Assembly (NCBI RefSeq): GCF_900113685.1
Contig: NZ_FOQG01000018.1
Span: 18,667-82,666, forward strand
DNA: 64,000 nucleotides
Origin: Nocardioides psychrotolerans
GTDB taxonomy: Bacteria > Actinomycetota > Actinomycetes > Propionibacteriales > Nocardioidaceae
Direction: 5' to 3'
The notes beneath the pieces are model-generated. The model was not told the origin of the DNA, ran no database searches, and was given only the letters and a program-made list of their open reading frames with translations. Each line of letters opens with the position of its first letter. Within the stretch, counting starts at the first letter, position 1. The position numbers were made by a program, and so were the translations under genes. Shown piece after piece: positions 8,589-15,967 of this stretch.

Positions 8589-9647
8589 TCACTCCTGGAA
8601 GCGGGGGTCGGAATTGGCGGGCAGGGCATCGAGGTCGGGGATCACGACCTCCTGGACGCGGTTGCGATAGAGCACGAGAGCGGTGGTCCCGCCGGCGACA
8701 ATCCGCACCCGGACGAACTCGGTGTTGAACGGCTCGCCCGGGTCATAACCCATCGCAAGCGTCGCGAAGGCCCGGATCGGTCCGGAGTGCGTCGCGACCA
8801 CGACGGTCTGGGCCGACGTCCTGGCATGGGCGTCGAGGATGCCGCGCCAGAATCGGCGTACGCAGGAGACGGGGGGCTCGAAATACATCATCGGCATGGT
8901 GAGCCAGTGGGTGATCGGGTCACCACCGCCCTGCTGGACTCCCCAGAAGCGGTCGACGTCGACAAGCCATCCGGGGCGCTCCCCCAAACCGACTCGCTCC
9001 AGCTTCTCGATCTCGCGGTGATAGAGCCGGAAGGCGCTGGTCACATCCCTGGGGCCCTCGGGCGTGGCAACCTCGAAGTTTCGGAAGTTGGGGTCGTCAT
9101 GGAGTTCGCCGATGTCGGGCTGCCCGCGACCGTAGAGCTCGATGTTGTCGAGCAGGCCGCGGCGCAGGTGCTCAGCGGTCTGCCGGGCCCGGTTCGTTGG
9201 TGCGCACAGCAGCTCGACCTTCATGCCATCGGTGACCCGACGGGCGAGTTCCTGCCCGCGCCGGTGCGCCTGCCAGGAACCGAGCGGGGTGAGGCCCGAC
9301 TCCGAGGAATAGCCCTGGGTCTCACCATGCCGCACGAGGTAGATGTCGCAGTCGATGTCGGCGACGTGCTCACGCCGCTCCGGGATGATCTCCTTCGTGC
9401 GGGTCACCTCCGCCCAGGCACGAGAGCTGCCGACGACGTTGCCGTCGTAGGTCACCGGTTCGCTGGTGTGACCACGATCGCGGAACTGACGCAGGTAGAG
9501 CGGGACCGACTCGTCCTGCTCGGCCGGCCCGGCCGGCGCCGGGCTGCGGCGCGACTGGTGCCGCGTGAGATAGGCGGGTGCGTCAGGGCGCTCCGTGCGT
9601 GGCAGCGGCGAAGTCGACGACGGCTTCACGGTGTTCTCAGTGGTCAT
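8589..9647 (-). CDS. Histidine phosphatase (phosphoglycerate-mutase-like) of the catabolic operon
   Basis: 352 residues. The catalytic motif is LVRHGETQG with the nucleophilic His near residue 107, and the second active-site His is in VATHSGPIRAF near residue 295. There is an N-terminal extension of about 98 residues without recognisable domain, and the core is longer than the usual 200-residue enzyme. Genes of this family accompany the phosphotransferase in the phosphorylation-initiated 4-cresol pathway of Corynebacterium (CreD phosphohydrolase), so removal of phosphate from an oxidised aromatic phosphate is a reasonable role. It sits directly upstream of the ATP-binding subunit gene, with stop and start nearly overlapping. 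Confidence 0.88.
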   Translation of the reverse strand: MTTENTVKPSSTSPLPRTERPDAPAYLTRHQSRRSPAPAGPAEQDESVPLYLRQFRDRGHTSEPVTYDGNVVGSSRAWAEVTRTKEIIPERREHVADIDCDIYLVRHGETQGYSSESGLTPLGSWQAHRRGQELARRVTDGMKVELLCAPTNRARQTAEHLRRGLLDNIELYGRGQPDIGELHDDPNFRNFEVATPEGPRDVTSAFRLYHREIEKLERVGLGERPGWLVDVDRFWGVQQGGGDPITHWLTMPMMYFEPPVSCVRRFWRGILDAHARTSAQTVVVATHSGPIRAFATLAMGYDPGEPFNTEFVRVRIVAGGTTALVLYRNRVQEVVIPDLDALPANSDPRFQE

Positions 9648-9656
9648 TTCCCGGCC

Positions 9657-10568
9657 TCAGCTGTGCACCGTGAGGAACTGCTGGTTCACGACACCGTCGT
9701 AATAGAACATCGCCCGCCCCATCTCGGCCTCGGTCCAGGTGATCGGCTCCGAGCCGGGGTCGACCCAGTAGCCGCCGGTGAACATCTCGTTGCGGTTGCC
9801 CACCGGGTCGAAGAAGTAGAGGCACTGGCCGCGGGTCACCCCGTGCCGGGTGGGGTTCATCTCGATGTTGACACCGTGGTAGACGCAGGCGTCCGCTGCG
9901 TTGCGCAGGTCGTTCCACCCGTCCACCCAGAAGGCGAAGTGGTGGAACCCCTGGTTGGGCCCGGTGATGAAAGCGATGTCGTGCGAGCGGTGGGAGACCT
10001 CGAGCCAGCTGGCGATCTGGAAACCGTCGTCGCCGACGATCTGCTCGGTGAGCCGGAAGTCGAGGTGCTCGACAAGGAAGCGGGTGTTGGTGTCGACCTC
10101 TTCGGCGGTCAGGAAGAGGTGGTCCACCCGTGGCGGCGCGATGCCGACCAGACCCATCGGCCTGGGGGGCGGGTTCGTCTGCGGGAGCAAGTTGCCGACC
10201 TGCTGCATGCCGTAGACCAGCTCCATCTCGTGCCCGCTCGGCAGGGCGAAACGGATCGAGGTGCCGTGACCCGGCGCCCATTCGTCGGCGGCATAGCGGC
10301 GGACGGCGACACCGGCAGCCTCCAGTCGCTCCTGGTAGTGGTCGAGGTCATCGGCCTCGGTGACCTTGAATCCGAAATGGTTCAGGCCGTGGGTGGGCTC
10401 CATGGTCAGGACCACGCTGTGGTGCTGGTGCTCGTCCCAGCACTTGAAGAAGACCCGGGCGGAATCCCGCCCGGTCTCGATCATGCCGATGACCTCGGAG
10501 TAGTAGGCAGTGGCGAGCTCAAGATCGGGGACGCGGAGCTCGACGTGGGAAAGGCGCAGGATCGTCAT
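9657..10568 (-). CDS. Extradiol (catechol 2,3-type) dioxygenase, VOC family, copy 2
   Basis: Ring-cleaving dioxygenase of 303 residues with two VOC modules. Iron ligands expected for type I extradiol enzymes are visible in the C-terminal module: H150 (RVDHLFL), H210 (FHHFAFW) and E261 (NRNEMFTGG). The N-terminal module lacks them, as usual. It is adjacent to a related dioxygenase, with the end of that gene overlapping this start at 10568. The two proteins share the plan LSHVELRVPDL / LGHVDTTVTDL and the C-terminal RxMFYYDG-type ending but differ throughout, so they are diverged paralogues rather than a recent duplication. Confidence 0.92.
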   Translation of the reverse strand: MTILRLSHVELRVPDLELATAYYSEVIGMIETGRDSARVFFKCWDEHQHHSVVLTMEPTHGLNHFGFKVTEADDLDHYQERLEAAGVAVRRYAADEWAPGHGTSIRFALPSGHEMELVYGMQQVGNLLPQTNPPPRPMGLVGIAPPRVDHLFLTAEEVDTNTRFLVEHLDFRLTEQIVGDDGFQIASWLEVSHRSHDIAFITGPNQGFHHFAFWVDGWNDLRNAADACVYHGVNIEMNPTRHGVTRGQCLYFFDPVGNRNEMFTGGYWVDPGSEPITWTEAEMGRAMFYYDGVVNQQFLTVHS

Positions 10569-11680
10569 CAGGTGTGCACTCTCATGAATCGTTCGTTGAC
10601 CTGGCCCTCGTAGTAGAAGATGGCGCGACCGATGTTGTCCTCGGTCCAGGTCAGGGTCGGGAAGTCCGGATCTGGGCGATAACCCCCGGTGAAGACCTCG
10701 TTGCGGGTGCCGAGCGGATCGAAGAAGTAGATGGTCGAGCCGCGGGTGATGCCGTGCCGGGTGGGACCGACGTCGAGCTGGATCCCGTTGTAGGCCAGCA
10801 CGTCCGCCGCATCCCGCACGTCGTCCCAGTCGTCGAGCCAGAAAGCGAAGTGGTGCAGGCCTCCGTTGGGTCCGTGCACGATCGCGAGGTCGTGCGGGGA
10901 GTTGGACCGCTCGAGCCAGCTGCCGAGCTGGTGCCCGTTGCCGTCAAGGAGTTGCTCGGTCATGCGGAAGCCGAGGACGTCCATGAAGAACTGCGTCGAC
11001 TCGCCGACCTCTTCGGCGTTGATCAGCATGTGATCCAGCCGCGGCGGGCAGATCTTGTCCCGCGGGAACGGCTGGTCGTCGGTTGCCGGGTCAGGGGTAC
11101 GGCGTCGCCCTGAGGCGCCCACCTTCTCGACGTCGGCGACCAGTTCCATCAGATGCCCGCTCGGGGTGGCGAAGCGGACGGATTCACCCTGGCCCAGGGT
11201 CTCGCCCTTGCTGATCCGCTCGACCGGGAAGCCGTAACGGGTGACCTTGTTCTCCAGGTCGGCCAGGTCGTCCTCGTGGTGGACCTTGAACGACATCAGG
11301 TCCATCCCCTGCCGCGGCGCATAGCGCAGGCGCAGGGAGTGGTGGTCCTCCTCGTCCCAGCACTTGAGGTAGACCGAGTCCTCGGTGCGTGCGGTGATCT
11401 CCATCCCCATGACGCCGGTGTAATACGCCGAGGCGAGGTCAAGGTCGGTGACCGTGGTGTCGACGTGGCCCAGGCGCAGGATCCCCTGCGGCCGGCGGGG
11501 CATCTTGCCTCGCTCGCCGTAGGCGTGAGCCTGCCGGGTGTCGGACGGGTCGAACCGGGCGCCGTCCGGCGGCGCGTCCGGTGCGAATTCGCGCCGCGTG
11601 CCTGCCGGAGTTCCCTCGGCTAGGTCCGCGTGCTCTGTGACGTCGTTCACATCAACCATGTGCCCATAGTTGGCCCCCAT
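10568..11680 (-). CDS. Extradiol (catechol 2,3-type) dioxygenase, VOC family, copy 1
   Basis: First gene of the minus-strand catabolic run. With the start chosen it has 370 residues: about 65 residues of polar N-terminal extension, then two VOC modules. Iron ligands are the His of RLDHMLI, the His of LHHFAFW and the Glu of TRNEVFTGG. The ATG at 11680 is chosen because the in-frame starts at 11710 and 11719 fall inside the palindrome at 11701-11717, which is better read as an operator. An ATG at 11659 is a further option. The N-terminal extension is absent in its neighbour and may be shorter if a later start is used. Confidence 0.88.
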   Translation of the reverse strand: MGANYGHMVDVNDVTEHADLAEGTPAGTRREFAPDAPPDGARFDPSDTRQAHAYGERGKMPRRPQGILRLGHVDTTVTDLDLASAYYTGVMGMEITARTEDSVYLKCWDEEDHHSLRLRYAPRQGMDLMSFKVHHEDDLADLENKVTRYGFPVERISKGETLGQGESVRFATPSGHLMELVADVEKVGASGRRRTPDPATDDQPFPRDKICPPRLDHMLINAEEVGESTQFFMDVLGFRMTEQLLDGNGHQLGSWLERSNSPHDLAIVHGPNGGLHHFAFWLDDWDDVRDAADVLAYNGIQLDVGPTRHGITRGSTIYFFDPLGTRNEVFTGGYRPDPDFPTLTWTEDNIGRAIFYYEGQVNERFMRVHT

Positions 11681-11700
11681 CCCGATCCCATACACGCGCC

Positions 11701-11729
11701 GTTCCGCCATACGGAACACAAGATAGATT
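11701..11729. promoter_or_regulatory. Divergent promoter with palindromic operator candidate
   Basis: A perfect inverted repeat GTTCCG-ccata-CGGAAC spans 11701-11717, between the divergent catabolic operons. A TAGATT at 11724-11729 could be the -10 box of the plus-strand operon, starting at 11753 or 11759; the palindrome would then cover the -35 region. IclR-family regulators bind short palindromes of this kind between their own gene and the target operon, and an IclR gene is the second gene of the plus-strand operon. Binding itself is inferred. Confidence 0.55.
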
Positions 11730-11758
11730 TTTGGGTGCTGTCGGGTCAGGCTGTGGAG

Positions 11759-12418
11759 GTGAGCGAAACCCCTGCTTCAGCCCGCCCCGAAGCGATGCGT
11801 GATCTGGTCCGCGACTATGTCAGCGCATTGCACGCGACGTACCTCGACCACGTCCGGCACCTGCCGCCCGCCGAGCGCGGGGCGCTGCCACTGGTTGCTG
11901 CCCGCCAGTTGACTGTGATCGCCGCTGCGACGCAGCACCTGCACTTGCTCGCCACCACCGATTCGATGCCAGCGCTTCACGGGCAGGAGGTCGAGCTCAC
12001 CGACACCTACGAGGGGGTCACGTGGACCGTGCGGTTCTACGACCCGTCAGTGCTGCCTGACCTCGGGCTTCTGGCTGACGACTCCCCCGAGGCCGTACGA
12101 CGAGTCCTGGGTGTCTCGGACACCGTCTATCACCTCGCCGTGGCGGTCGGGGGTGGCTTGGGTGCCCACCACGCCCAGCACTCCGGGGTCGCGCTCGCCA
12201 ACCAGCACGCCAAGACCATCCGGGACCTCGACAGGATCCGGAGGGCGCTGCCGCGTCAGGCCCAGATGGTCGACGAGCTCGGCTCGTGCGTCCGCAACGG
12301 GCTCGACCTGGCTGCTGGTCTGCTGGCGGCGGAGCTCACGGCACGTCGGATCGTCCCCATCCCGGGAGCACCTGCCGCGGAAAGCCTCCAGTCCGTGCTG
12401 GACGACGTCACCCGATGA
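11759..12418 (+). CDS. Protein of unknown function, coupled to the IclR regulator
   Basis: 219 residues, mostly helical by composition, no signal peptide or membrane segment and no motif I recognise. It has His-rich patches (QHLHLL; LGAHHAQHSG). The GTG at 11759 is chosen because it follows the likely promoter and GGAG; a GTG at 11753 and an ATG at 11794 are alternatives. Its TGA overlaps the ATG of the IclR gene, so the two are co-translated. The position in the divergent regulatory operon suggests a role in sensing or in accessory function for the catabolic pathway, but nothing in the sequence proves this. Confidence 0.72.
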   Translation: MSETPASARPEAMRDLVRDYVSALHATYLDHVRHLPPAERGALPLVAARQLTVIAAATQHLHLLATTDSMPALHGQEVELTDTYEGVTWTVRFYDPSVLPDLGLLADDSPEAVRRVLGVSDTVYHLAVAVGGGLGAHHAQHSGVALANQHAKTIRDLDRIRRALPRQAQMVDELGSCVRNGLDLAAGLLAAELTARRIVPIPGAPAAESLQSVLDDVTR

Positions 12419-13194
12419 CCGAGCCGACCGCCCTTCGCGCCGAACGACTGTCCAGTGTCGCGGCCGCCGCGCGGATCCTGCGCGAGTTCGGCAAGCACAG
12501 CACCCAACTCGGAGTCAGTCAGCTCGCCCGCCGAGTCGAGGTGGGCAAGAGCACCGCTCATCGAATCATCTGGACGCTCGTCGCGGAGGGCCTGCTCGAG
12601 AAGGTCGAGGAGACAGGCCTGTTCCGGCTCACGACCACCATGGGCTCGCTCGGAGCGAGCGCCGAGACCTCCCAACGATTGCACGAGGCAGCGACCATCC
12701 CGCTCGACCAGCTGCGCAGGAAGACGAGAGGCACCCTGCACATCGCCATCCTCGACGGTGTCGACGTGCTTTACATCGAGCGACGCGAGGGACCGGGCGC
12801 CATCCCGCTCTTCCGCGCGGTCGGCAGCCGCAATGCGGCCCATGTGACCTCGAGCGGCAAAGTGCTCCTGGCCTTCCTCCCCTCCGACCGCCAGAAACGG
12901 CTCGTTCAGGAGATGCGGCTGACGCCCAAGACACCTCGAACGATCACCTCGAAGTCGGACTTCCTGACCGAGCTGGCGCGTGTCCGCCACCAGGGCTACG
13001 CCGAGAACCGCGGCGAGTCGCAGCCCGGCATGTGCTCCATCGCCGCACCGATCCGTGATCCCCTCGGTCAGGTAGTCGCGTCGGTGTCGGTGGTGGAAGA
13101 CGTGGAGGAAGTGGACCGGGGCCTGCACCACCTGATCGGCCCGATCGTCGAGACGGCCGCCCGCATCTCCTCCGGCCTGGGGTGGACCCAGTGA
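12415..13194 (+). CDS. IclR-family transcriptional regulator
   Basis: 259 residues. Winged helix-turn-helix at about residues 15-75 (SVAAAARILREFGKH; LGVSQLARRVEVGKSTAHR), then the IclR effector-binding domain (LHIAILDGVDVLYIERREG; SRNAAHVTSSGKVLLAFL; SQPGMCSIAAPI). IclR proteins often control aromatic catabolic operons in response to a pathway intermediate. The gene starts in an ATGA overlap with the unknown protein and ends in a GTGA overlap with the Rieske-hydrolase fusion. It is the only local regulator and the likely ligand of the palindrome at 11701. Confidence 0.94.
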   Translation: MTEPTALRAERLSSVAAAARILREFGKHSTQLGVSQLARRVEVGKSTAHRIIWTLVAEGLLEKVEETGLFRLTTTMGSLGASAETSQRLHEAATIPLDQLRRKTRGTLHIAILDGVDVLYIERREGPGAIPLFRAVGSRNAAHVTSSGKVLLAFLPSDRQKRLVQEMRLTPKTPRTITSKSDFLTELARVRHQGYAENRGESQPGMCSIAAPIRDPLGQVVASVSVVEDVEEVDRGLHHLIGPIVETAARISSGLGWTQ

Positions 13195-14423
13195 CCGGCG
13201 TGTGGGAGAGGGTCTGTCGGGTTGACGAGGTCAAGGCAACACGACCGGTCGGGAAGATTGTCGGGAATTCCGGCCAGGACCGGGATCGCGTGTGCGTCGT
13301 GCTCACGAACGATGCCGAACACGTGGCCATGCTGGATCGCTGCCCCCACCGAGATGTCGCCCTGTCGGGCGGGATCGTCAAGGAGGGCACGCTGGTCTGC
13401 CCCGGCCACTTCTGGCGCTTCGACCTCCCGACGGGCGAACGCACCGAGCTGCCGGATCGCGGCGCAACCGTCTATCCCACCCGGGTCGTCGATGGCTGGG
13501 TGGAGGCCCTGCTGCCGCCGTTGCAGCCACACCAGTCCATGCGCGAGTGGCTGCTCGCGCAGGCTCGAGAAGGCGGGCCTGCTGTGTCAGAGGCAGCTGC
13601 CGAGAGTCCGGAGATCGGCGAGAGCGTCTCCGTCGACGGGATCCTCACCAACTACCACGACCTGGGCTCGGGCGAGCCCGTGGTGCTGATCCACGGGTCA
13701 GGTCCGGGCGTCAGCGCGTGGGCCAACTGGCGTCTCACGCTTCCCGCCCTCGCCGAGAGCTTCCGCGTGATCGCCCCCGACGTCCTGGGCTTCGGCTACA
13801 CCGAACGACCACCCGGCGCCCGTTACGACCTGAGCACCTGGACCGACCACCTGGTGGGCTTCCTCGACGCGCTCGGACTGGACCGCGTCTCACTCGTGGG
13901 CAACAGTTTCGGCGGCGCCCTCGCACTCAGCCTCGCCACCCGCCACCCTGAGCGCGTCGAACGGCTGGTCCTCATGGGCAGTGTCGGGGTGTCGTTCCCC
14001 ATCACGGCCGGGCTGGACAAGGTCTGGGGTTTCGAGCCGTCGCTGGCGAACATGCGGGCACTCCTCGACGTCTTCGCCCACGATCACACCCTGGTCAACG
14101 ACGACGTCGCCCGACTGCGGCTGGCCGCCGCCACGCGTCCCGGAGTGCAGGAGGCGTACGCCGCGATGTTCCCCGCGCCACAGCAGGCCCGTGTCGACGC
14201 CATGGCGCTCGACGAGGATCTCGTCCGCTCGATCGGGCACCCGACCCTGCTCGTCCACGGACGCGAGGACCGCGTGATCCCCCTGACCACCTCGCTGCGC
14301 CTGCACGAGTTGATCGACGACTCCCGACTGCACGTCTTCGACCGTTGTGGGCACTGGGTCCAGATCGAACACGCGACAGCGTTCAACCGTTTGCTCGCGG
14401 ACTTCCTCGGATCGTGCGGGTGA
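13191..14423 (+). CDS. Fusion of Rieske [2Fe-2S] ferredoxin and alpha/beta hydrolase (meta-cleavage-product hydrolase type)
   Basis: 410 residues. Residues 1-110 are a Rieske ferredoxin-like domain with C51-P-H53 and C70-P-G-H73. After a linker of about 35 residues comes an alpha/beta hydrolase resembling BphD/TodF/HsaD: oxyanion region HGSGPGVSAWANW (about 168-180), nucleophile S239 in GNSFGG, then HGREDRV and CGHWVQIEH giving the acid and His. The hydrolase would split the ring-cleavage product into a carboxylic acid and 2-hydroxypentadienoate, feeding the hydratase at 1548. The GTG at 13191 overlaps the IclR stop; a GTG three codons earlier is possible. No frameshift or stop separates the parts, so the fusion looks genuine. 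I know no characterised enzyme with this layout. Confidence 0.93.
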   Translation: MTGVWERVCRVDEVKATRPVGKIVGNSGQDRDRVCVVLTNDAEHVAMLDRCPHRDVALSGGIVKEGTLVCPGHFWRFDLPTGERTELPDRGATVYPTRVVDGWVEALLPPLQPHQSMREWLLAQAREGGPAVSEAAAESPEIGESVSVDGILTNYHDLGSGEPVVLIHGSGPGVSAWANWRLTLPALAESFRVIAPDVLGFGYTERPPGARYDLSTWTDHLVGFLDALGLDRVSLVGNSFGGALALSLATRHPERVERLVLMGSVGVSFPITAGLDKVWGFEPSLANMRALLDVFAHDHTLVNDDVARLRLAAATRPGVQEAYAAMFPAPQQARVDAMALDEDLVRSIGHPTLLVHGREDRVIPLTTSLRLHELIDDSRLHVFDRCGHWVQIEHATAFNRLLADFLGSCG

Positions 14424-14439
14424 CCGGCTGGGCCCGGCC

Positions 14440-14967
14440 CTACTCCCTGATCGCGTTGGGAGCGAAGTCGAGGTTGAGCGATGCCAGACCTTCGACAGGC
14501 CTGAACCCGAGTTTCCGATAGAGGCCGAGCGCGGCTTGGTTGTCCACTTCCGTCGCGAGGGATAGCCGTGTTGCGCCTGCGGCGAGTGCTGCCTCTCGGA
14601 CTGCGCCCACCAGAGCGGCTGCCGCTCCTTGGCGGCGAGACTCGGGGAGCACGTAGAGGTCGCGCAGCTGCCAGAACCGTCCCATGACCAGAGATGCGGG
14701 GATCGCATGGGCGGTGGCTAGGCCGATGGGAGGCATGTCCACCGACGAGTCCACGGATGCCGTGTAGACCGTGAGCATGCGCGACTGGACCATGTCGGCG
14801 AGCCAGCTGAGGGTGCGCCCGTCCCCATCCCCGTCCCCATCCCCGTCTGCCGGCTCGCCGTCATGGTGCCGGTACTGGTTGAACAGGCCGCTGGCCGCTG
14901 CGAGCGTCTCGTCGGTGTCGCACGTCGTGACCCGCAGCGTGTCCCTGGGGACTGAAATGTCGCTCAT
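14440..14967 (-). CDS. GNAT-family N-acetyltransferase
   Basis: 175 residues. The acetyl-CoA-binding motif is LYVLPESRRQGAAAALV, followed by AGATRLSLATEVDNQAA and LYRKLGFRP, the standard end of the fold. Substrate is not evident. Near residues 41-50 there is a run of alternating Gly-Asp encoded by a CCCCAT/CCCCGT microsatellite (14820-14848), which could vary in length between strains. It is convergent with the Rieske-hydrolase gene (16 bases apart) and does not belong to the catabolic operon. Confidence 0.88.
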   Translation of the reverse strand: MSDISVPRDTLRVTTCDTDETLAAASGLFNQYRHHDGEPADGDGDGDGDGRTLSWLADMVQSRMLTVYTASVDSSVDMPPIGLATAHAIPASLVMGRFWQLRDLYVLPESRRQGAAAALVGAVREAALAAGATRLSLATEVDNQAALGLYRKLGFRPVEGLASLNLDFAPNAIRE

Positions 14968-15023
14968 GTCTGCCTCTACTCCCCTGGTGTCGGATCGTGC
15001 CGATGGGCGCCCGAGTCAACGCC

Positions 15024-15722
15024 TCAGGTGATCGCCCGGGCCAGTTCCGGCAGCGATGTCACGGAAAGGTCCGGCCCTGTGAAGTACGCCGGGTACCTGG
15101 CCTCGGCGCGGTTGATCCAGGCTGTGCCGAGTCCGGCGCGCGCGGCCCCGTTGATGTCCCACGGGTGCACGGCGACCAACATGGCGTCTTCCGCGTCAAC
15201 ACCACACTCGGCCAGCGCATAGTCGTACGCGCCGGACGCTGGCTTCCAGAGGCCCGCTTCCTCTACCGAGAGGAGTCGTTCGAAGAGCGACCGGACGCCG
15301 GAATGCTCCAGGAGCGTCTCGGCCACCTGGGTGGATCCGTTGCTCAGGGTGACGAGCCGGACTCCCAGGTCGGCCAGCGCGTGCAGGCCATCGGCCACGT
15401 CGGGGTGAAGTGCTAGCCCCGCGAAACCTGACAGCACGTGCTCGACAGCCTCGTCGAGGCCACGGTCGAGGTCTTGGCTCTCTAGCTCCAGGCGCAGCGA
15501 CTCGGCGGCGAGCCGAGCGAACGGTTCGGCCATGCCGGACACCGTCAGGGCGAACCCGTCACGCAGCAACCCGGCGAACCAGGTCTGCGCCAAGAGCCTC
15601 GGAGCCCCGACGTCCTCGAACCTGACGGCGAGTGGAGACATGTCAGACAGTGTTTCGTTGACGTCGAACACCACGAGGTCGGGACGTCGTGGTCCGTCCA
15701 GGATGCTCGGGTGGTCCTTCAC
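15024..15722 (-). CDS. HAD hydrolase, haloacid dehalogenase type II-like
   Basis: 232 residues. FDVNETLSDM is motif I of L-2-haloacid dehalogenase-type HAD proteins (nucleophilic Asp near residue 16), VTLSNGS is motif II, LWKPASGAYDYAL gives the motif III Lys, and MLVAVHPWDINGA is motif IV. The GTG at 15722 is chosen because AAGGAG stands 6 bases before it. Sequence alone does not show whether it dehalogenates or is a phosphatase. The gene stands alone, with a strong hairpin upstream. Confidence 0.87.
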   Translation of the reverse strand: MKDHPSILDGPRRPDLVVFDVNETLSDMSPLAVRFEDVGAPRLLAQTWFAGLLRDGFALTVSGMAEPFARLAAESLRLELESQDLDRGLDEAVEHVLSGFAGLALHPDVADGLHALADLGVRLVTLSNGSTQVAETLLEHSGVRSLFERLLSVEEAGLWKPASGAYDYALAECGVDAEDAMLVAVHPWDINGAARAGLGTAWINRAEARYPAYFTGPDLSVTSLPELARAIT

Positions 15723-15850
15723 TTCGTGCTCCTTCGCCGGGGTCGGTCTGAGCTTGCCACTGGCGCAGCATCTCGCATGAGGCGCAGCCTTCGCTGCCCG
15801 AAACAACGACGACGTCGACCGCCGTGACGTCGTCGGCGGGGACTGCCACG

Positions 15851-15885
15851 GCGTAGGGCCGGAAGCGGTGCTTCCGGCCCTACGC
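15851..15885. terminator. Perfect 16-bp hairpin
   Basis: Two 16-base arms (15851-15866 and 15870-15885) are perfectly complementary around a 3-base loop, with TCTTTTT after it on the plus strand (15891-15898). It lies 83 bases beyond the protease stop and 128 bases before the HAD start. The likely role is termination of the minus-strand protease transcript, although the T tract favours the plus direction. The minus-strand side has no T run. Confidence 0.6.
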
Positions 15886-15967
15886 TGATCATCTTTTTCG
15901 CGGGGTTTGCGCCCGACCCGGAATCAGGTCGTGGCCGGCCACCACGTGGACTCAGTGGACGACCGCG

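Noticed and set aside
8466..10613. Plus-strand reading frame of 715 codons opposite the phosphatase and dioxygenase genes
   Set aside because: It is the antisense of well-supported minus-strand genes, with a Val/Gly/Asp/His-rich shadow composition and no domain.
14820..14848. Short regular repeats as a CRISPR array
   Set aside because: Six-base units without spacers, inside a coding frame; no cas genes in the window.
15643..15849. Possible 68-codon minus-strand gene with CASC motif
   Set aside because: It overlaps the HAD gene in another frame and starts by the hairpin; the sequence past the HAD start is clearly a shadow.
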